A stretch of 64,000 nt of DNA from Nisaea denitrificans DSM 18348 (GCF_000426505.1 NZ_AUFM01000011.1:558001-622000); one strand, 5' to 3'; numbered from the stretch's first letter, positions 25,832 through 35,501 are shown. Notes: a model not told the origin generated them from the sequence alone. Translations and numbers: made by a program.

Positions 25832-27556
25832 CTAGCTGGCGGCGCGAAGACCCTTCGTTCGAGCTTCGTCCACCATGCCTTCTCCATCGACGGCGACACC
25901 ATATACCGTCTCTGCCGCCTCGGGCGAAACAAAGCCGAGCAGGACGTCCCGAGCAACCTCTGACGGATCGCGTTCGTGCGGATTTCCGAGACCGCCGCCT
26001 CCCGGCATGGAAATTATCAGCTTGTCGTCCCCGTTGACGCTTTGCCGGCCTTTCGAGTTCAACCGGCTGCCGTCGTTCGCCCGTTCGATGATACCGGCCG
26101 TCCCGTCACCGCCGCCGTTGCGGCCGCGTGGGGGGTAGGTCACCCGGTCGAACATGCAGTTGATGGCGAAGGGGGCATGCTGGGAATGGGAAATCTCCAT
26201 CACCTGACCGACGCCGCCGCGATACCTCCCGGCGCCGCCACTGTCGGCACGATATTCCTTACGCCAGATCACCAGCGGAGCGATGGTCTCGTTCACCTCG
26301 ATAGGGGTGTTACGCACGCCGGACGGGAACGCCGTGGCGTTGAGCCCGTCCTTGTCCGGGCGCGCGCCTGTGCCGCCTGCATGGAAGGTGTTGATGGCGA
26401 ACGGTGTTGCGTCGCCGTAATCCTCATCGGTCAGGCCGTGCCCGCCGAGCAGCACCGGGTTCCAGAGGCAGGAGGTTCCTTCAGCCGGTACCCGGTCGGG
26501 GATCACCTGGTTGAGGCAGCCGAGCACGACGTCCGGCAGCATCTGGCCGATCACATGCCGGGCGGTTACCGCGCAAGGATGCTCGGCATTGAGGATGGAG
26601 CCTTTTGGCGCGCCGATGATCACCGGGGCAAGGGAGCCGGCATTGTTAGGCACTGCCCCGCCGACGACGCAGCGGATGCCGAAGCTAGCGTAGGCCTGCG
26701 TGTAGGTTAGCGGCACGTTGATGCCGAAGCTCGATATACCGGAGGTGCCGGTGAAATCGACTTCGATTTCCTCGTCACGGATTGTCAGCGCGGCGACCAG
26801 ATCGATCGGGCTCTCATACCCATCGATCCGCATGGAATTGTGGTAGGTGCCGTTTGGCAATTCGCGGATTTCCGCGGCCATGCCTGCCCGGGCGCTCTCG
26901 ATCACATAATCGGCGAGCGTGTCGAGGGTCTCCATGCCGAACTCGCGCATCATGTCGATCAGGCGCGTGCCGCCGACATCGTTGCAGGCGGCGAGGGAAT
27001 AGAGATCGCCCTCGACCTCGATCGGGTTACGGACATTGTTACGGATGATGGCAAGCACCGGCTCCACGAACTCGCCGTTCTCGGCCAGCCGCATGATCGG
27101 GATATTGATCCCTTCCTCGTAGATCTGCCGTCCGTCCGGGCCGAAACCCTTGCCGCCAACATCGACCACGTGGGTGGTGCAGGCGAAGAGCGCGACGATC
27201 TCGTTGCCGAGGAAGGTCGGCGTGACCACGGTGAAGTCGTTCAGATGGCCGGTGCCGAGCCAGGGATCGTTGGTGACGAAGATGTCGCCCGGCTTCATGA
27301 CCTCTAGAGGGAACCTCTCCAGGAAGAACCCGACCGAGGCGGCCATTGCATTGACGTGGCCCGGCGTGCCGGTCACCGCCTGGGCCAGCATGCGGCCCTT
27401 GCAGTCATAGACGCCGGCGGAAATATCTCCGGCCTCACGGGCGGAGGTGCTGAAAGCGGTCCGGATCAGGGTTTGGGCCTGCTCTTCCACGACGGAGAGC
27501 AGACGGTTCCACTGGATCTGCATGCGGATCTGGTCGAGGGCTGATTTCTGGCTCAT
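25832..27556 (-). CDS. hyuB: Hydantoinase B / oxoprolinase family subunit
   Basis: A 574-residue HyuB-family protein. Typical blocks are QWNRLLSVVEEQAQTLIRTAFS at the start, NDPWLGTGHLNDFTVVTP, and GGGGLGNPHERDP near the end. With HyuA it forms an ATP-dependent enzyme opening five-membered cyclic amides such as hydantoins or 5-oxoproline. Acetophenone-carboxylase and acetone-carboxylase relatives also belong to this superfamily, so the exact ring or ketone substrate remains open. It starts 12 bp after hyuA. Confidence 0.9.
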   Translation of the reverse strand: MSQKSALDQIRMQIQWNRLLSVVEEQAQTLIRTAFSTSAREAGDISAGVYDCKGRMLAQAVTGTPGHVNAMAASVGFFLERFPLEVMKPGDIFVTNDPWLGTGHLNDFTVVTPTFLGNEIVALFACTTHVVDVGGKGFGPDGRQIYEEGINIPIMRLAENGEFVEPVLAIIRNNVRNPIEVEGDLYSLAACNDVGGTRLIDMMREFGMETLDTLADYVIESARAGMAAEIRELPNGTYHNSMRIDGYESPIDLVAALTIRDEEIEVDFTGTSGISSFGINVPLTYTQAYASFGIRCVVGGAVPNNAGSLAPVIIGAPKGSILNAEHPCAVTARHVIGQMLPDVVLGCLNQVIPDRVPAEGTSCLWNPVLLGGHGLTDEDYGDATPFAINTFHAGGTGARPDKDGLNATAFPSGVRNTPIEVNETIAPLVIWRKEYRADSGGAGRYRGGVGQVMEISHSQHAPFAINCMFDRVTYPPRGRNGGGDGTAGIIERANDGSRLNSKGRQSVNGDDKLIISMPGGGGLGNPHERDPSEVARDVLLGFVSPEAAETVYGVAVDGEGMVDEARTKGLRAAS

Positions 27557-27568
27557 GTCTGTGCTCCC

Positions 27569-29659
27569 TCAGGCCGCTTGCTTGCGGTTCAGGATGAGAT
27601 ACCCGAGTTCGTTGACGGTCGCGTCGAACGCGGATGTCACGATGGTCGTGGTCTGGGATTCCGAGATGATCGCGGGGCCCTGAATGGATGCTCCGACGGG
27701 CAGGCTGTCACGCCAATAGATCTTGGCTTCGACATAGGTGCCGGTGGCAGGATCGAACAGCTCGCGCTTGCCGGTTGCTTCCGCCGCTCCGCCGCTGGGC
27801 GCGGTCAGTTCCGCCGGGATCTGCGGCCGCGGGGCCGTCATGGTCAGCGTCCAGCTCAGGATCTCAGGTTCCGGTCCCGGGATGATCCGGCCATAGAGCC
27901 GCTTGTACTCGCTCTCGAACGCCGCCCGGATCGTTTTCGCATGGTCTGCCGTCAGGGCACCGTCGGGCAGGGGAACGGCAATTTCATGGCCTTGTCCGAC
28001 ATAGCGCATGAAGGCGGTCCGGGTTTCCTCAAGCGCGGCCCCGCCGGCACCACTGGAAACGATGACGCGGGCCTCGTCCGCCATTCCGGAGAGCAGGGTA
28101 TTGATCTCACCCGCATCGAAGTCCGAAAGCTTGACGTATCTGGAGCGGACGACTTCGTAGGAGATCGGTGCACGCAGGAAGCCGATTGCCGAGCCGACAC
28201 CGGCGCCGGTCGGCACCACGACTGTCGGAATGTCGAGTTTCTCGGCCAGTCTTGCGGCGTGCAGAGGGGCCGCACCGCCGAAAGCGATCATCGCCCGTGC
28301 CGCGATATCCTTGCCCCACTCGATGGCGTGGACGCGGGCGGCGTTGGCCATGTTCTCGTCGACGATCTCGCAGACACCGAAGGCGGAAAGCGCTTCGGAA
28401 AGGTCCATCTTGTCGCCGACCTCGGCCTTGAGGGCGGCCTTGGCCTTCTCTGGATTGAGCGCGACCGATCCTCCGGCGAAGCTCACCGGGTCGATCTTGC
28501 CAAGCACCACGTCAGCGTCGGTCACAGTCGGCCGGGTGCCGCCCTGATCGTAGCTGGCCGGTCCCGGATCGGCACCGGCGCTGTGGGGGCCGACAGCAAT
28601 CCGGCCGAGTTTGTCGACAGCCGCGATGGAACCGCCACCGGCACCGATCTCGACCATCTCGATGGCGGGAATGCGGACAGGCCAGCCGCTGCCCTTCATA
28701 TTGCGGTAGACCCGCGCGACCTCGAAGGTGCGCGTGGTCTGCGGCATGAAATCGTCCAGCAGGCAGATTTTCGCGGTGGTACCGCCCATATCGTAGGAGA
28801 CGACGCTGGCAAGATTGCATTCGCGGGCAATCTCGCTCGCCAGGATGGCGCCGCCTGCGGGGCCTGATTCGACCAGCCGGATCGGGAATTTCATCGCCGT
28901 ATCCAGCGTGGTCAGGCCGCCGCCGGATGTCATCAGCAGAACCGGACAAGCGAAACCGCGCTTTTTCAGATCCTCACGCAGAATGCCAAGGTAGCGGGAC
29001 ATGATCGGCTGCACATAGGCGTTCGCCGATGCCGTCGATTGCCGCTCATATTCGCGGATTTCCGGGCAAACCTCGCTCGATAGCGTGATGCTGAGATTGG
29101 GGAGGGCCTTGCTCAGGATTTCGCTGACCCGCTCCTCGTGAGCGCCGTTGGCGTAGGAGTGAATAAGGCCGATGGCGATCGATCCGATGTCGTGGCTCTC
29201 GATCAGCGGGACCAGGGCATCGACGCTTGCCTCGTCCAGCGGGATCAGCACTTCGCCCCGGAAGTTCAGACGCTCGCGCACGGACCAGCGCAAATTACGC
29301 GGCACCAGCGGGTCCGGCCGGTCGATATTGATGTCGTATTGCTCGAACCGGTTCTCGAAGGCCATTTCTACGGAGTCCCGCAGGCCCTCGGTGGTGATCA
29401 GCGCCGTCTTCGCGCCTTTCCGTTCGATCAGGGCGTTCGTTGCCAGTGTGGTGCCGTGGATCAGCAGACCGATATCGGTCGGCGAGGCATTAGCCACCTC
29501 AAGCGCCTTTTCGATCCCCTCCATCACACCGTGCTCGGGCATTGACGGGGTTGTCAGCACCTTCGCCGTGAAGCGCTTGGGGCCAAATTCGAGTGCGACA
29601 TCCGTAAAGGTGCCGCCGACATCGACCGCGAGGCGGCCTTGCACAGAGGTCTCAGGCAT
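27569..29659 (-). CDS. hyuA: Hydantoinase A / oxoprolinase family subunit
   Basis: A 696-residue HyuA-family ATPase subunit with the actin-like phosphate motif VDVGGTFTDVAL at residues 12-23, then LLIHGTTLATNALIERKGAKTA in the family block, SYDMGGTTAKICL near residue 290, and AGGGSIAAVD. It couples ATP hydrolysis to ring opening with HyuB. It is the first gene of hyuA-hyuB-ABC ATPase on the minus strand; the 90 bp upstream contain no operator I recognise. A hydantoin/Asp-racemase-like gene lies at 61059, too far away for one operon. Confidence 0.9.
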   Translation of the reverse strand: MPETSVQGRLAVDVGGTFTDVALEFGPKRFTAKVLTTPSMPEHGVMEGIEKALEVANASPTDIGLLIHGTTLATNALIERKGAKTALITTEGLRDSVEMAFENRFEQYDINIDRPDPLVPRNLRWSVRERLNFRGEVLIPLDEASVDALVPLIESHDIGSIAIGLIHSYANGAHEERVSEILSKALPNLSITLSSEVCPEIREYERQSTASANAYVQPIMSRYLGILREDLKKRGFACPVLLMTSGGGLTTLDTAMKFPIRLVESGPAGGAILASEIARECNLASVVSYDMGGTTAKICLLDDFMPQTTRTFEVARVYRNMKGSGWPVRIPAIEMVEIGAGGGSIAAVDKLGRIAVGPHSAGADPGPASYDQGGTRPTVTDADVVLGKIDPVSFAGGSVALNPEKAKAALKAEVGDKMDLSEALSAFGVCEIVDENMANAARVHAIEWGKDIAARAMIAFGGAAPLHAARLAEKLDIPTVVVPTGAGVGSAIGFLRAPISYEVVRSRYVKLSDFDAGEINTLLSGMADEARVIVSSGAGGAALEETRTAFMRYVGQGHEIAVPLPDGALTADHAKTIRAAFESEYKRLYGRIIPGPEPEILSWTLTMTAPRPQIPAELTAPSGGAAEATGKRELFDPATGTYVEAKIYWRDSLPVGASIQGPAIISESQTTTIVTSAFDATVNELGYLILNRKQAA

Positions 29660-29751
29660 TTCGATACAATCGGTTTTTAAAAGAGAGCAGTCGGAAAGGA
29701 ACTGACGTTAGTAAAGACGTATGACCACCGGTCGTCAATGAATGACGCTCA

Positions 29752-29949
29752 TCATAGCCGGACAACATTGCCCGGTTCCGTTTTCAGCACTTCGGCGCAA
29801 TATCGCCGTGCCTCGGCTTCTGCCCGATCCTGATCCTCGTAGAGCCCGGATGCGTGCGAGGATTCGACTTGTCGGCCGTCCTGCCAGATTGACCACGGAT
29901 ACCGTATGCCGTCCGGACTGGCCCAGCATTCTATGTAGATCTCGATCAT
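29752..29949 (-). CDS. Small hypothetical protein, 65 residues
   Basis: From ATG at 29949 (GAGG close upstream) the frame gives MIEIYIECWASPDG, then IWQDGRQVESS and a helical AEAEARRYCAEVLK. The pattern resembles small uncharacterised beta-alpha proteins found singly in Rhodospirillales. I name no family. It lies between hyuA (divergent spacing none, same strand) and paaX. The 208 bp from 29950 to 30157 contain no clear gene. Confidence 0.5.
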   Translation of the reverse strand: MIEIYIECWASPDGIRYPWSIWQDGRQVESSHASGLYEDQDRAEAEARRYCAEVLKTEPGNVVRL

Positions 29950-30157
29950 GACCTCGATCCCCAAAGCCGGCTTGATGAGTTGTCAGGTATAGACCGGTTG
30001 CGCGTCCGCTTTTTGACGCTGGACTCATTAAATCATCCCGGCGGGGGGCATGGCGAGTGTCTGGTTCCGATTTTCAGACAGAAAGGGAATACCGGATTGA
30101 GGCGGCGGGCAAAATCAGATCGGGCGGGATGCAGTCGCCGGGCAGTCGGCACCGGGA

Positions 30158-31099
30158 TCAGGCGACCATTCCCTGGAAACGCGAGAAATAGGCATCAGAC
30201 GGAGGCGGCAGGGAGCCGTCCACGCCGTTGACAGTCTTTTCCAGATACGACTGTGCCGGTTCTTTGAGGATGTCGTACACCCGAGCAGCGAGGTCGGTCG
30301 CCCGGCGTCCGCTCCATGTTTCCGGCATGATGTCGGCGGGAAGGCCCGGATCACGGAGCAATGCCCGCCGATAGACGTGAACCATTAATATCCGCAGCTC
30401 GAACGCCGTCTCCGGCGTCAGGAGCCTGTGGTTTTCTTCAACGGCGTTCAGAACCGGATCGAAGCTATCGATAAAGGCCCGATATGCATTGTCGGTCTCT
30501 TCCAGGTCCCAGGTTTCACGACACAAGGTGCGCAAGATCTCTATTGGGGAGCCCGGGGCGGCTTCGAACAAGGCGACCCGGTCTTCAAGTCCGAGATTTG
30601 CAAGTTCCTGCTTCGCTCCGTCGAGATCGCCTCCGATACCGAGCAGGACCTGCGGGCCGAGAGAGCCGTATCCCGCCCATCCCAGGGCCTTTCTGAGACC
30701 GTCTCGCTCGGCGCTGTCCACAGCACTTGTCAGCAGGGCAATCTGCCAGGGTGCGTCGGCGGCCTTGCGGGTGCGGGGCGGCGCATAAATTCGCCTTTGC
30801 GCGGCATCGAATTCCTGGCGACCGTTCTCAGTCAGGGAATAGATGCTGCGGCGCCCTATGTGCCGTGCTGTCAGGATATCGTCCTGGGCCAATCTGAAAA
30901 CGGCGGTCCGAACCACCCGCTCGCCGATATCGAAGACTTCCATCAATCTGATCAGGTCGCTCAGCCAGGCAGTGCCGCCATGCGGCAGGATGGCGTCTCC
31001 GTAGACAGTCACGATCAGCGATTTCGCGCGCGGTTTCAGCTCCGTGAGCGTGTCGCGGGCAAGAACCGAAAGCATATCGGGGCTATTGGCCAGGGTCAT
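30158..31099 (-). CDS. paaX: PaaX family transcriptional repressor of phenylacetate catabolism
   Basis: A 313-residue PaaX-type regulator: an N-terminal winged helix with DDILTARHIGRRSIYSLTENG, then the PaaX central block with WQIALLTSA and the C-terminal domain (residues 190-290). In E. coli, PaaX represses paa genes and phenylacetyl-CoA relieves this. Its start overlaps the paaI stop by one base (TAATG), so the two are coupled. The likely operator lies between paaI and paaA. Confidence 0.9.
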   Translation of the reverse strand: MTLANSPDMLSVLARDTLTELKPRAKSLIVTVYGDAILPHGGTAWLSDLIRLMEVFDIGERVVRTAVFRLAQDDILTARHIGRRSIYSLTENGRQEFDAAQRRIYAPPRTRKAADAPWQIALLTSAVDSAERDGLRKALGWAGYGSLGPQVLLGIGGDLDGAKQELANLGLEDRVALFEAAPGSPIEILRTLCRETWDLEETDNAYRAFIDSFDPVLNAVEENHRLLTPETAFELRILMVHVYRRALLRDPGLPADIMPETWSGRRATDLAARVYDILKEPAQSYLEKTVNGVDGSLPPPSDAYFSRFQGMVA

Positions 31100-31566
31100 T
31101 ACTGCGGTGCGTCACCGACGAGAGCACCGCCGATAGTCCGGGATTTGCCGCGAAAGAAGGCGACCGGTGTGCCGTCCGATATTGTCACAACGGTGTCGTA
31201 GATCCCCGAGCGGCCACGGTGAAACTGTTCTTCACAGGTTGCGACCAAATCGTCGCCTTCGCGTGCCGGATTGACGAAATTGATGTCGCAGCTCTGGGCG
31301 ACCGTCAGGGCATTTCCCGAATTGCAGGCGAAAGCAAAGGCACTGTCGGCGAGGGTGAATATCATGCCGCCATGACAGGTTTGATGACCATTCAGCATGT
31401 CCGCGCGCACTTTCATATGCAGCCGCGCATATCCGGGCGCAATTTCCTCGACCTGCATGCCAAGGGCTTTTGTCGCAGGGTCGTTCGCGTACATCCAGTC
31501 GGCTACGCGCCGGGCCGTTTCTTCCGCGTTTTCCTGTGCGCCACTACTGGTCTGACTGTCGTTCAT
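31099..31566 (-). CDS. paaI: PaaI hotdog-fold thioesterase
   Basis: A 155-residue hydroxyphenylacetyl-CoA-type thioesterase with the hotdog core LNGHQTCHGGMIFTLADSAF and a later EGDDLVATCEEQFHRGRSGIYD. It releases CoA from dead-end ring-hydroxylated CoA esters formed in the Paa pathway. It is divergent from paaABCDE and cotranscribed with paaX. The start at 31566 is followed by a variable N-terminal tail. Confidence 0.92.
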   Translation of the reverse strand: MNDSQTSSGAQENAEETARRVADWMYANDPATKALGMQVEEIAPGYARLHMKVRADMLNGHQTCHGGMIFTLADSAFAFACNSGNALTVAQSCDINFVNPAREGDDLVATCEEQFHRGRSGIYDTVVTISDGTPVAFFRGKSRTIGGALVGDAPQ

Positions 31567-31587
31567 GCTGTCCTGTCCTTGTTATAT

Positions 31588-31635
31588 TTTATGATACAGT
31601 TTTTTCTGGACGATTAGGAAATTATGTATCACATT
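31588..31635. promoter_or_regulatory. Candidate PaaX operator between paaI and paaA
   Basis: TTTATGATACAGTTT (31588-31602) and, on the minus strand, AATGTGATACATAAT (31635-31621) form an inverted pair with identical TGATACA cores about 33 bp apart. They match the reported E. coli PaaX consensus WWTRTGATTCGYGWT at 11 and 12 of 15 positions. The pair lies between the two divergent start codons and could control both operons. Confidence 0.62.
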
Positions 31636-31678
31636 GTTGATGCTATTCGGCAACGTCCGAGTTAAGCGAGGAAACGCA

Positions 31679-32662
31679 ATGGTGGAAAGCCAAAGTCCGG
31701 GTCAAGCCTCGGAAACTGAAGAGGCGGCACGTTTCCAGGCGCGGGTCGATCAGGAAATCAAGATTGAGCCGCGTGACTGGATGCCCGAAGGGTATCGGAA
31801 AACTCTGGTTCGGCAGATTTCCCAGCATGCGCATTCCGAGATTGTCGGGATGTTGCCGGAAGGCTGCTGGGTCACGCGGGCGCCGTCCCTGCGCCGCAAG
31901 GTGCAGTTGCTGGCCAAGATCCAGGATGAAGCCGGGCACGGCCTTTATCTCTACAGCGCGGCAGAAACTCTCGGCACGCCACGCTCGGAGATGATCGACG
32001 CGCTGCATAGCGACCGGGCGAAATATTCGAATATTTTCAATTACCCGGTCCTCTCCTGGGCGGACATCGGCACGATTGGCTGGCTGGTCGATGGTGCGGC
32101 CATCATTAATCAGATCGCTCTCTGCCGGTGCTCTTACGGGCCTTATGCAAGGGCTATGGAGCGGATCTGCCGGGAAGAGAGTTTTCATCAGCGTCAAGGC
32201 TACGAAATCATGATGTCGATGGCCTTTGGGACATCGGAGCAGAAGCGCATGGCGCAGAGCGCGCTGGACCGTTGGTGGGGGCCGTCGCTGATGATGTTCG
32301 GACCCAGCGATCGGGACACCGCGCAGTCTTCCCAATCCATGGCCTGGAAGATCAAGCGCGTCTCCAATGACGACCTGCGGCAGCAATTCGTCGATATGGC
32401 AGTGCCGCAGGCTGAATATTTGGGACTCAAGATTCCTGACCCGGATCTGAAGTGGAACGAGGAGCGCGGCCATTACGATTTCGGTGAGATCGACTGGGCC
32501 GAACTGAAACGCGTCGTTTCCGGGGACGGGCCCTGTAACAAGGAACGCATGGCGGCCCGGATCAAGGCGCATGAAGACGGTGCTTGGGTCCGTGAGGCTG
32601 CCGTGGCCTATGCGGAGAAGAAACGTCAGCGCGAAAGCGCGGCACGTATCGCCGCCGAATAA
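31679..32662 (+). CDS. paaA: PaaA, catalytic subunit of phenylacetyl-CoA 1,2-epoxidase
   Basis: A 327-residue ferritin-like di-iron subunit. ExxH ligand motifs are visible in [13 protein letters not shown] and [10 protein letters not shown]. The complex PaaABCE epoxidises the ring of phenylacetyl-CoA with O2 and NADPH. The frame opens at 31634, but ATG at 31679, preceded by GAGGAAA, is used; the earlier residues lie in the promoter and operator zone. First gene of paaABCDE. Confidence 0.95.
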   Translation: MVESQSPGQASETEEAARFQARVDQEIKIEPRDWMPEGYRKTLVRQISQHAHSEIVGMLPEGCWVTRAPSLRRKVQLLAKIQDEAGHGLYLYSAAETLGTPRSEMIDALHSDRAKYSNIFNYPVLSWADIGTIGWLVDGAAIINQIALCRCSYGPYARAMERICREESFHQRQGYEIMMSMAFGTSEQKRMAQSALDRWWGPSLMMFGPSDRDTAQSSQSMAWKIKRVSNDDLRQQFVDMAVPQAEYLGLKIPDPDLKWNEERGHYDFGEIDWAELKRVVSGDGPCNKERMAARIKAHEDGAWVREAAVAYAEKKRQRESAARIAAE

Positions 32663-32720
32663 CAAACGAACAAGAAACATGGGCCGGAGCGCTGGTGCCG
32701 GACCGATCAGGAGAGAAAGC

Positions 32721-33011
32721 ATGACAGCCGGAAATGACTGGCCGCTTTGGGAAGTTTTCATCCGTGCACGCGAGGGCCTGTCCCACAAGCATGTAGGATC
32801 ATTGCACGCGTGCGACGCCGAGATGGCGCTGCAGCATGCCCGCGACGTCTATACAAGGCGGCGCGAAGGCGAGAGTATCTGGGTGGTGCAGTCGACCGAT
32901 ATCATTGCTTCTGCTCCCGCAGACAAGGAATCCCTTTTCGATCCGGCCGATGCCAAGATCTACCGTCATCCGACCTTCTATGAGGTGCCGGATGAGGTCG
33001 AATGCCTGTGA
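32721..33011 (+). CDS. paaB: PaaB, subunit of phenylacetyl-CoA epoxidase
   Basis: A 96-residue protein starting MTAGNDWPLWEVFIRAREGL, with ALQHARDVYTRRREGESIWV, the conserved PaaB core. It bridges the PaaA-PaaC dimers structurally. ATG at 32721 has GGAGAGAAAGC directly upstream; the longer frame to 32571 overlaps paaA and is a shadow. It lies 58 bp after paaA. Confidence 0.95.
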   Translation: MTAGNDWPLWEVFIRAREGLSHKHVGSLHACDAEMALQHARDVYTRRREGESIWVVQSTDIIASAPADKESLFDPADAKIYRHPTFYEVPDEVECL

Positions 33012-33035
33012 CCCGGGTCCAATGGAGACCATGAC

Positions 33036-33803
33036 ATGACAGCCGCCGCGCAACGCGAAGCGCTCTTCGAGTATCTGCTCCGCCTAGGGGACAATTGCCT
33101 GATCCTCGGGCACCGCTTGTCCGAATGGTGCGGCAAGGGTCCTGTGCTGGAAGAAGATATCGCTCTCTCCAATATCGCGCTCGACCTAGTCGGCCAGTCC
33201 ACGCTTTGGCTCGATCTGGCGGCGACGGTGGAAGGTGCTGGTCGGGATGCCGATGCTCTGGCCTTCAAGCGCGACGTGCTCGACTGGCGGAATTTCCTGC
33301 TGGTCGAACAGCCGAATGGCGATTTCGCCCAGACCATCGTCCGCCAGTTCCTGTTCGACTGTTTTCATGTCGAGCTGCTCCAGGCTCTGACGAAATCGGC
33401 CAATCAGGAAATCGCGAATATCGCGGCAAAAGCGATCAAGGAAGCGGTCTATCACCGCCGGCACAGCGGCCAGTGGGTGATTCGCCTCGGAGACGGTACG
33501 GAAGAGAGCCGGACGCGGGCACAGGCGGCGCTCGAACAGCTCTGGGGTTACACGCGCGAACTATTTGACGGCGATGCTATCGACGAGATGATGATGCAGG
33601 CCGGGATTGCGATCGATCCGGGTGATTTCCATGAGAACTGGCGTGACGCGGTCACGGCTGTGCTCGGAGAAGCGACACTCACGGTCCCGGAAGCAACCTG
33701 GTCAATCGGCGGTGGCAAGAAGGGCGTCCATTCGGAGCATCTCGGATTCCTGCTTGCGGAAATGCAGTTCCTGCCGCGAGCCTATCCGGATGCCAAATGG
33801 TGA
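33036..33803 (+). CDS. paaC: PaaC, structural subunit of phenylacetyl-CoA epoxidase
   Basis: A 255-residue ferritin-like protein, the non-catalytic partner of PaaA. Conserved blocks are GDNCLILGHRLSEWCGKGPVL-like (residues 14-34), DIALSNIALDLVGQ and the HSEHLGFLLAEMQFLPRAYP end. Start ATG at 33036 with TGGAGACC upstream; an earlier ATG at 33031 ends immediately. It begins 24 bp after paaB. Confidence 0.95.
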   Translation: MTAAAQREALFEYLLRLGDNCLILGHRLSEWCGKGPVLEEDIALSNIALDLVGQSTLWLDLAATVEGAGRDADALAFKRDVLDWRNFLLVEQPNGDFAQTIVRQFLFDCFHVELLQALTKSANQEIANIAAKAIKEAVYHRRHSGQWVIRLGDGTEESRTRAQAALEQLWGYTRELFDGDAIDEMMMQAGIAIDPGDFHENWRDAVTAVLGEATLTVPEATWSIGGGKKGVHSEHLGFLLAEMQFLPRAYPDAKW

Positions 33804-33806
33804 GTC

Positions 33807-34322
33807 ATGGCTATGGCCGAACCCACTATTGCCCCTGAAAATCCGGTAAAGCGCCTCTGGCACGCTCTTGAAGCCGTATGTGATCCGGAAATTCCGGTTC
33901 TGTCGGTGGTGGATCTCGGTGTGGTGCGGGACGTCGAAGTCTCCGGCGATGCTGCGGTCGTGACGATTACCCCGACCTATTCCGGCTGTCCGGCCATGGC
34001 ATATATCGAGATGATGGTGCGTGACGCCGTGCTCGGAGCAGGTTTCAACAAGGCCGAGGTAAAGACGGTGCTGGCGCCGGCCTGGACGACGGACTGGTTG
34101 AGTGAGGCTGGTCGGGAAAAGCTCAAGGCCATCGGTATAGCGCCCCCTGCCGAGCAATCCACCTCCAAGAAGTCATTGCTTGGCATTGATCCGGTCGTTG
34201 CCTGCCCACGCTGCGGCTCGGAGCATACCGAGATTCTCAGTCAGTTCGGCTCAACCGCCTGCAAGGCGCTCTACCGGTGCACGGACTGCGCCGAACCATT
34301 CGATTATTTCAAGTGTCTCTAG
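33807..34322 (+). CDS. paaD: PaaD, MIP18-type Fe-S assembly protein for the epoxidase
   Basis: A 171-residue protein with an N-terminal DUF59/MIP18 domain (VCDPEIPVLSVVDLGVVRDV, TPTYSGCPA) and a C-terminal CPRCG...CKALYRCTDC zinc or cluster-binding segment. PaaD is needed for an active complex, probably for loading the 2Fe-2S cluster of PaaE. It starts three bases after paaC. Confidence 0.95.
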   Translation: MAMAEPTIAPENPVKRLWHALEAVCDPEIPVLSVVDLGVVRDVEVSGDAAVVTITPTYSGCPAMAYIEMMVRDAVLGAGFNKAEVKTVLAPAWTTDWLSEAGREKLKAIGIAPPAEQSTSKKSLLGIDPVVACPRCGSEHTEILSQFGSTACKALYRCTDCAEPFDYFKCL

Positions 34323-34333
34323 GGAGTGCTGCC

Positions 34334-35428
34334 ATGGCGCGTTTCACCAGTCTGAGAGTGCGCGACGTGCGTCCGGAAACATCCGACAGTGTGTCCATCG
34401 CGCTTGATGTGCCGGAAGAGCAACGCGCCGCATTCCGGTATCTACCGGGGCAGTATCTGACACTGCGCCATGAGATAGACGGTCATGATGTGCGCCGGTC
34501 CTACTCGATTTGCAGTGGCCTGGATGATGGCGAGATCAGGGTGGCGGTAAAGCGGGTCGAAGGCGGTGCCTTTTCCAGCTTCGCGAATGATGCGTTGAAA
34601 CCCGGTGATATGCTCGATGTCATGGTGCCGGAGGGGCGCTTCACGGTTGAGCCGGATCCGAACGCGACGCGCACCTATGTGGCATTTGCTGCCGGAAGCG
34701 GCATCACGCCGGTCCTCTCGATCGCAAAGTCCGTGCTGTCAGCGGAGCCGGAGAGCCGGTTCACCCTGTTCTATGGCAACAGGTCGGTGCGGGAGATCAT
34801 GTTCCGCGAGGCTTTGCTCGATCTGAAGAATCGTTATCCGTCGCGTTTCAGTGTTTTGCATGTGCTCAGCCGGGAACCGCAGGAAGCCGCGCTGCTGAAC
34901 GGTCGGATAGACAGGGAGAAATGCGAGAGCTTCTTCCGCTCGATCCTGAACGTGCACGCGGTGGACCGGTTTTTCCTGTGTGGGCCGGAAGGCATGATCG
35001 GCGACGTGCGGGCTGCGCTGGCGGCGCATGGCGTCGAAGAGGGCAAGATTCTCTTCGAATTGTTCGCGCCGTCGAACGATGCGGCGGCGAAAGCGGCCGC
35101 GGCCCGGCGCAGCCGCCTCGTGAATGAATCCGAAACGGTGCGCGCGGGAGCGGACGTCGCCATCATTCTCGATGGGGTGCGTACAGAGTTTACGCTCGGT
35201 GCTGACGACGTCTCCATTCTCGACGCAGCCCTGGGGGCAAGACCGGATTTGCCCTACGCCTGCAAGGGTGGGATGTGCTGCACGTGCAGGGCAAAGGTCT
35301 TAGAAGGCCGCGTCGAGATGGATCTGAATTACACGCTTGCCAAGGAAGAGGTGGAGAGGGGCTTTGTCTTGACCTGTCAGTCCCACCCGGCAAGCGAGAA
35401 GGTGGTGCTGGATTTCGACGCCCGATAG
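34334..35428 (+). CDS. paaE: PaaE, reductase subunit of phenylacetyl-CoA epoxidase
   Basis: A 364-residue electron-transfer subunit. FAD is bound by RRSYSICSG, NAD(P)H by AAGSGITPVLSIAKSVL and FLCGPEGMI, and the C-terminal plant-type ferredoxin domain has CKGGMCCTCRAKV with the last ligand in LTCQSHP. ATG at 34334 follows AGGGAG. It is the last gene of the cluster here; paaF, G, H, J, K and Z are not in the window and must be elsewhere. Confidence 0.95.
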   Translation: MARFTSLRVRDVRPETSDSVSIALDVPEEQRAAFRYLPGQYLTLRHEIDGHDVRRSYSICSGLDDGEIRVAVKRVEGGAFSSFANDALKPGDMLDVMVPEGRFTVEPDPNATRTYVAFAAGSGITPVLSIAKSVLSAEPESRFTLFYGNRSVREIMFREALLDLKNRYPSRFSVLHVLSREPQEAALLNGRIDREKCESFFRSILNVHAVDRFFLCGPEGMIGDVRAALAAHGVEEGKILFELFAPSNDAAAKAAAARRSRLVNESETVRAGADVAIILDGVRTEFTLGADDVSILDAALGARPDLPYACKGGMCCTCRAKVLEGRVEMDLNYTLAKEEVERGFVLTCQSHPASEKVVLDFDAR

Positions 35429-35501
35429 TCGGAGGCAGGCTCGTTAGTCGAGGCAGATCGCGTTGCCGCGGCGACAGGCCGCGACATCACACTGGATGAT
35501 A

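Noticed and set aside
31643-32788. 381-codon minus-strand frame opposite paaA
   Set aside because: paaA is certain from its di-iron motifs and operon position; the antisense frame has no domain and an unlikely composition.
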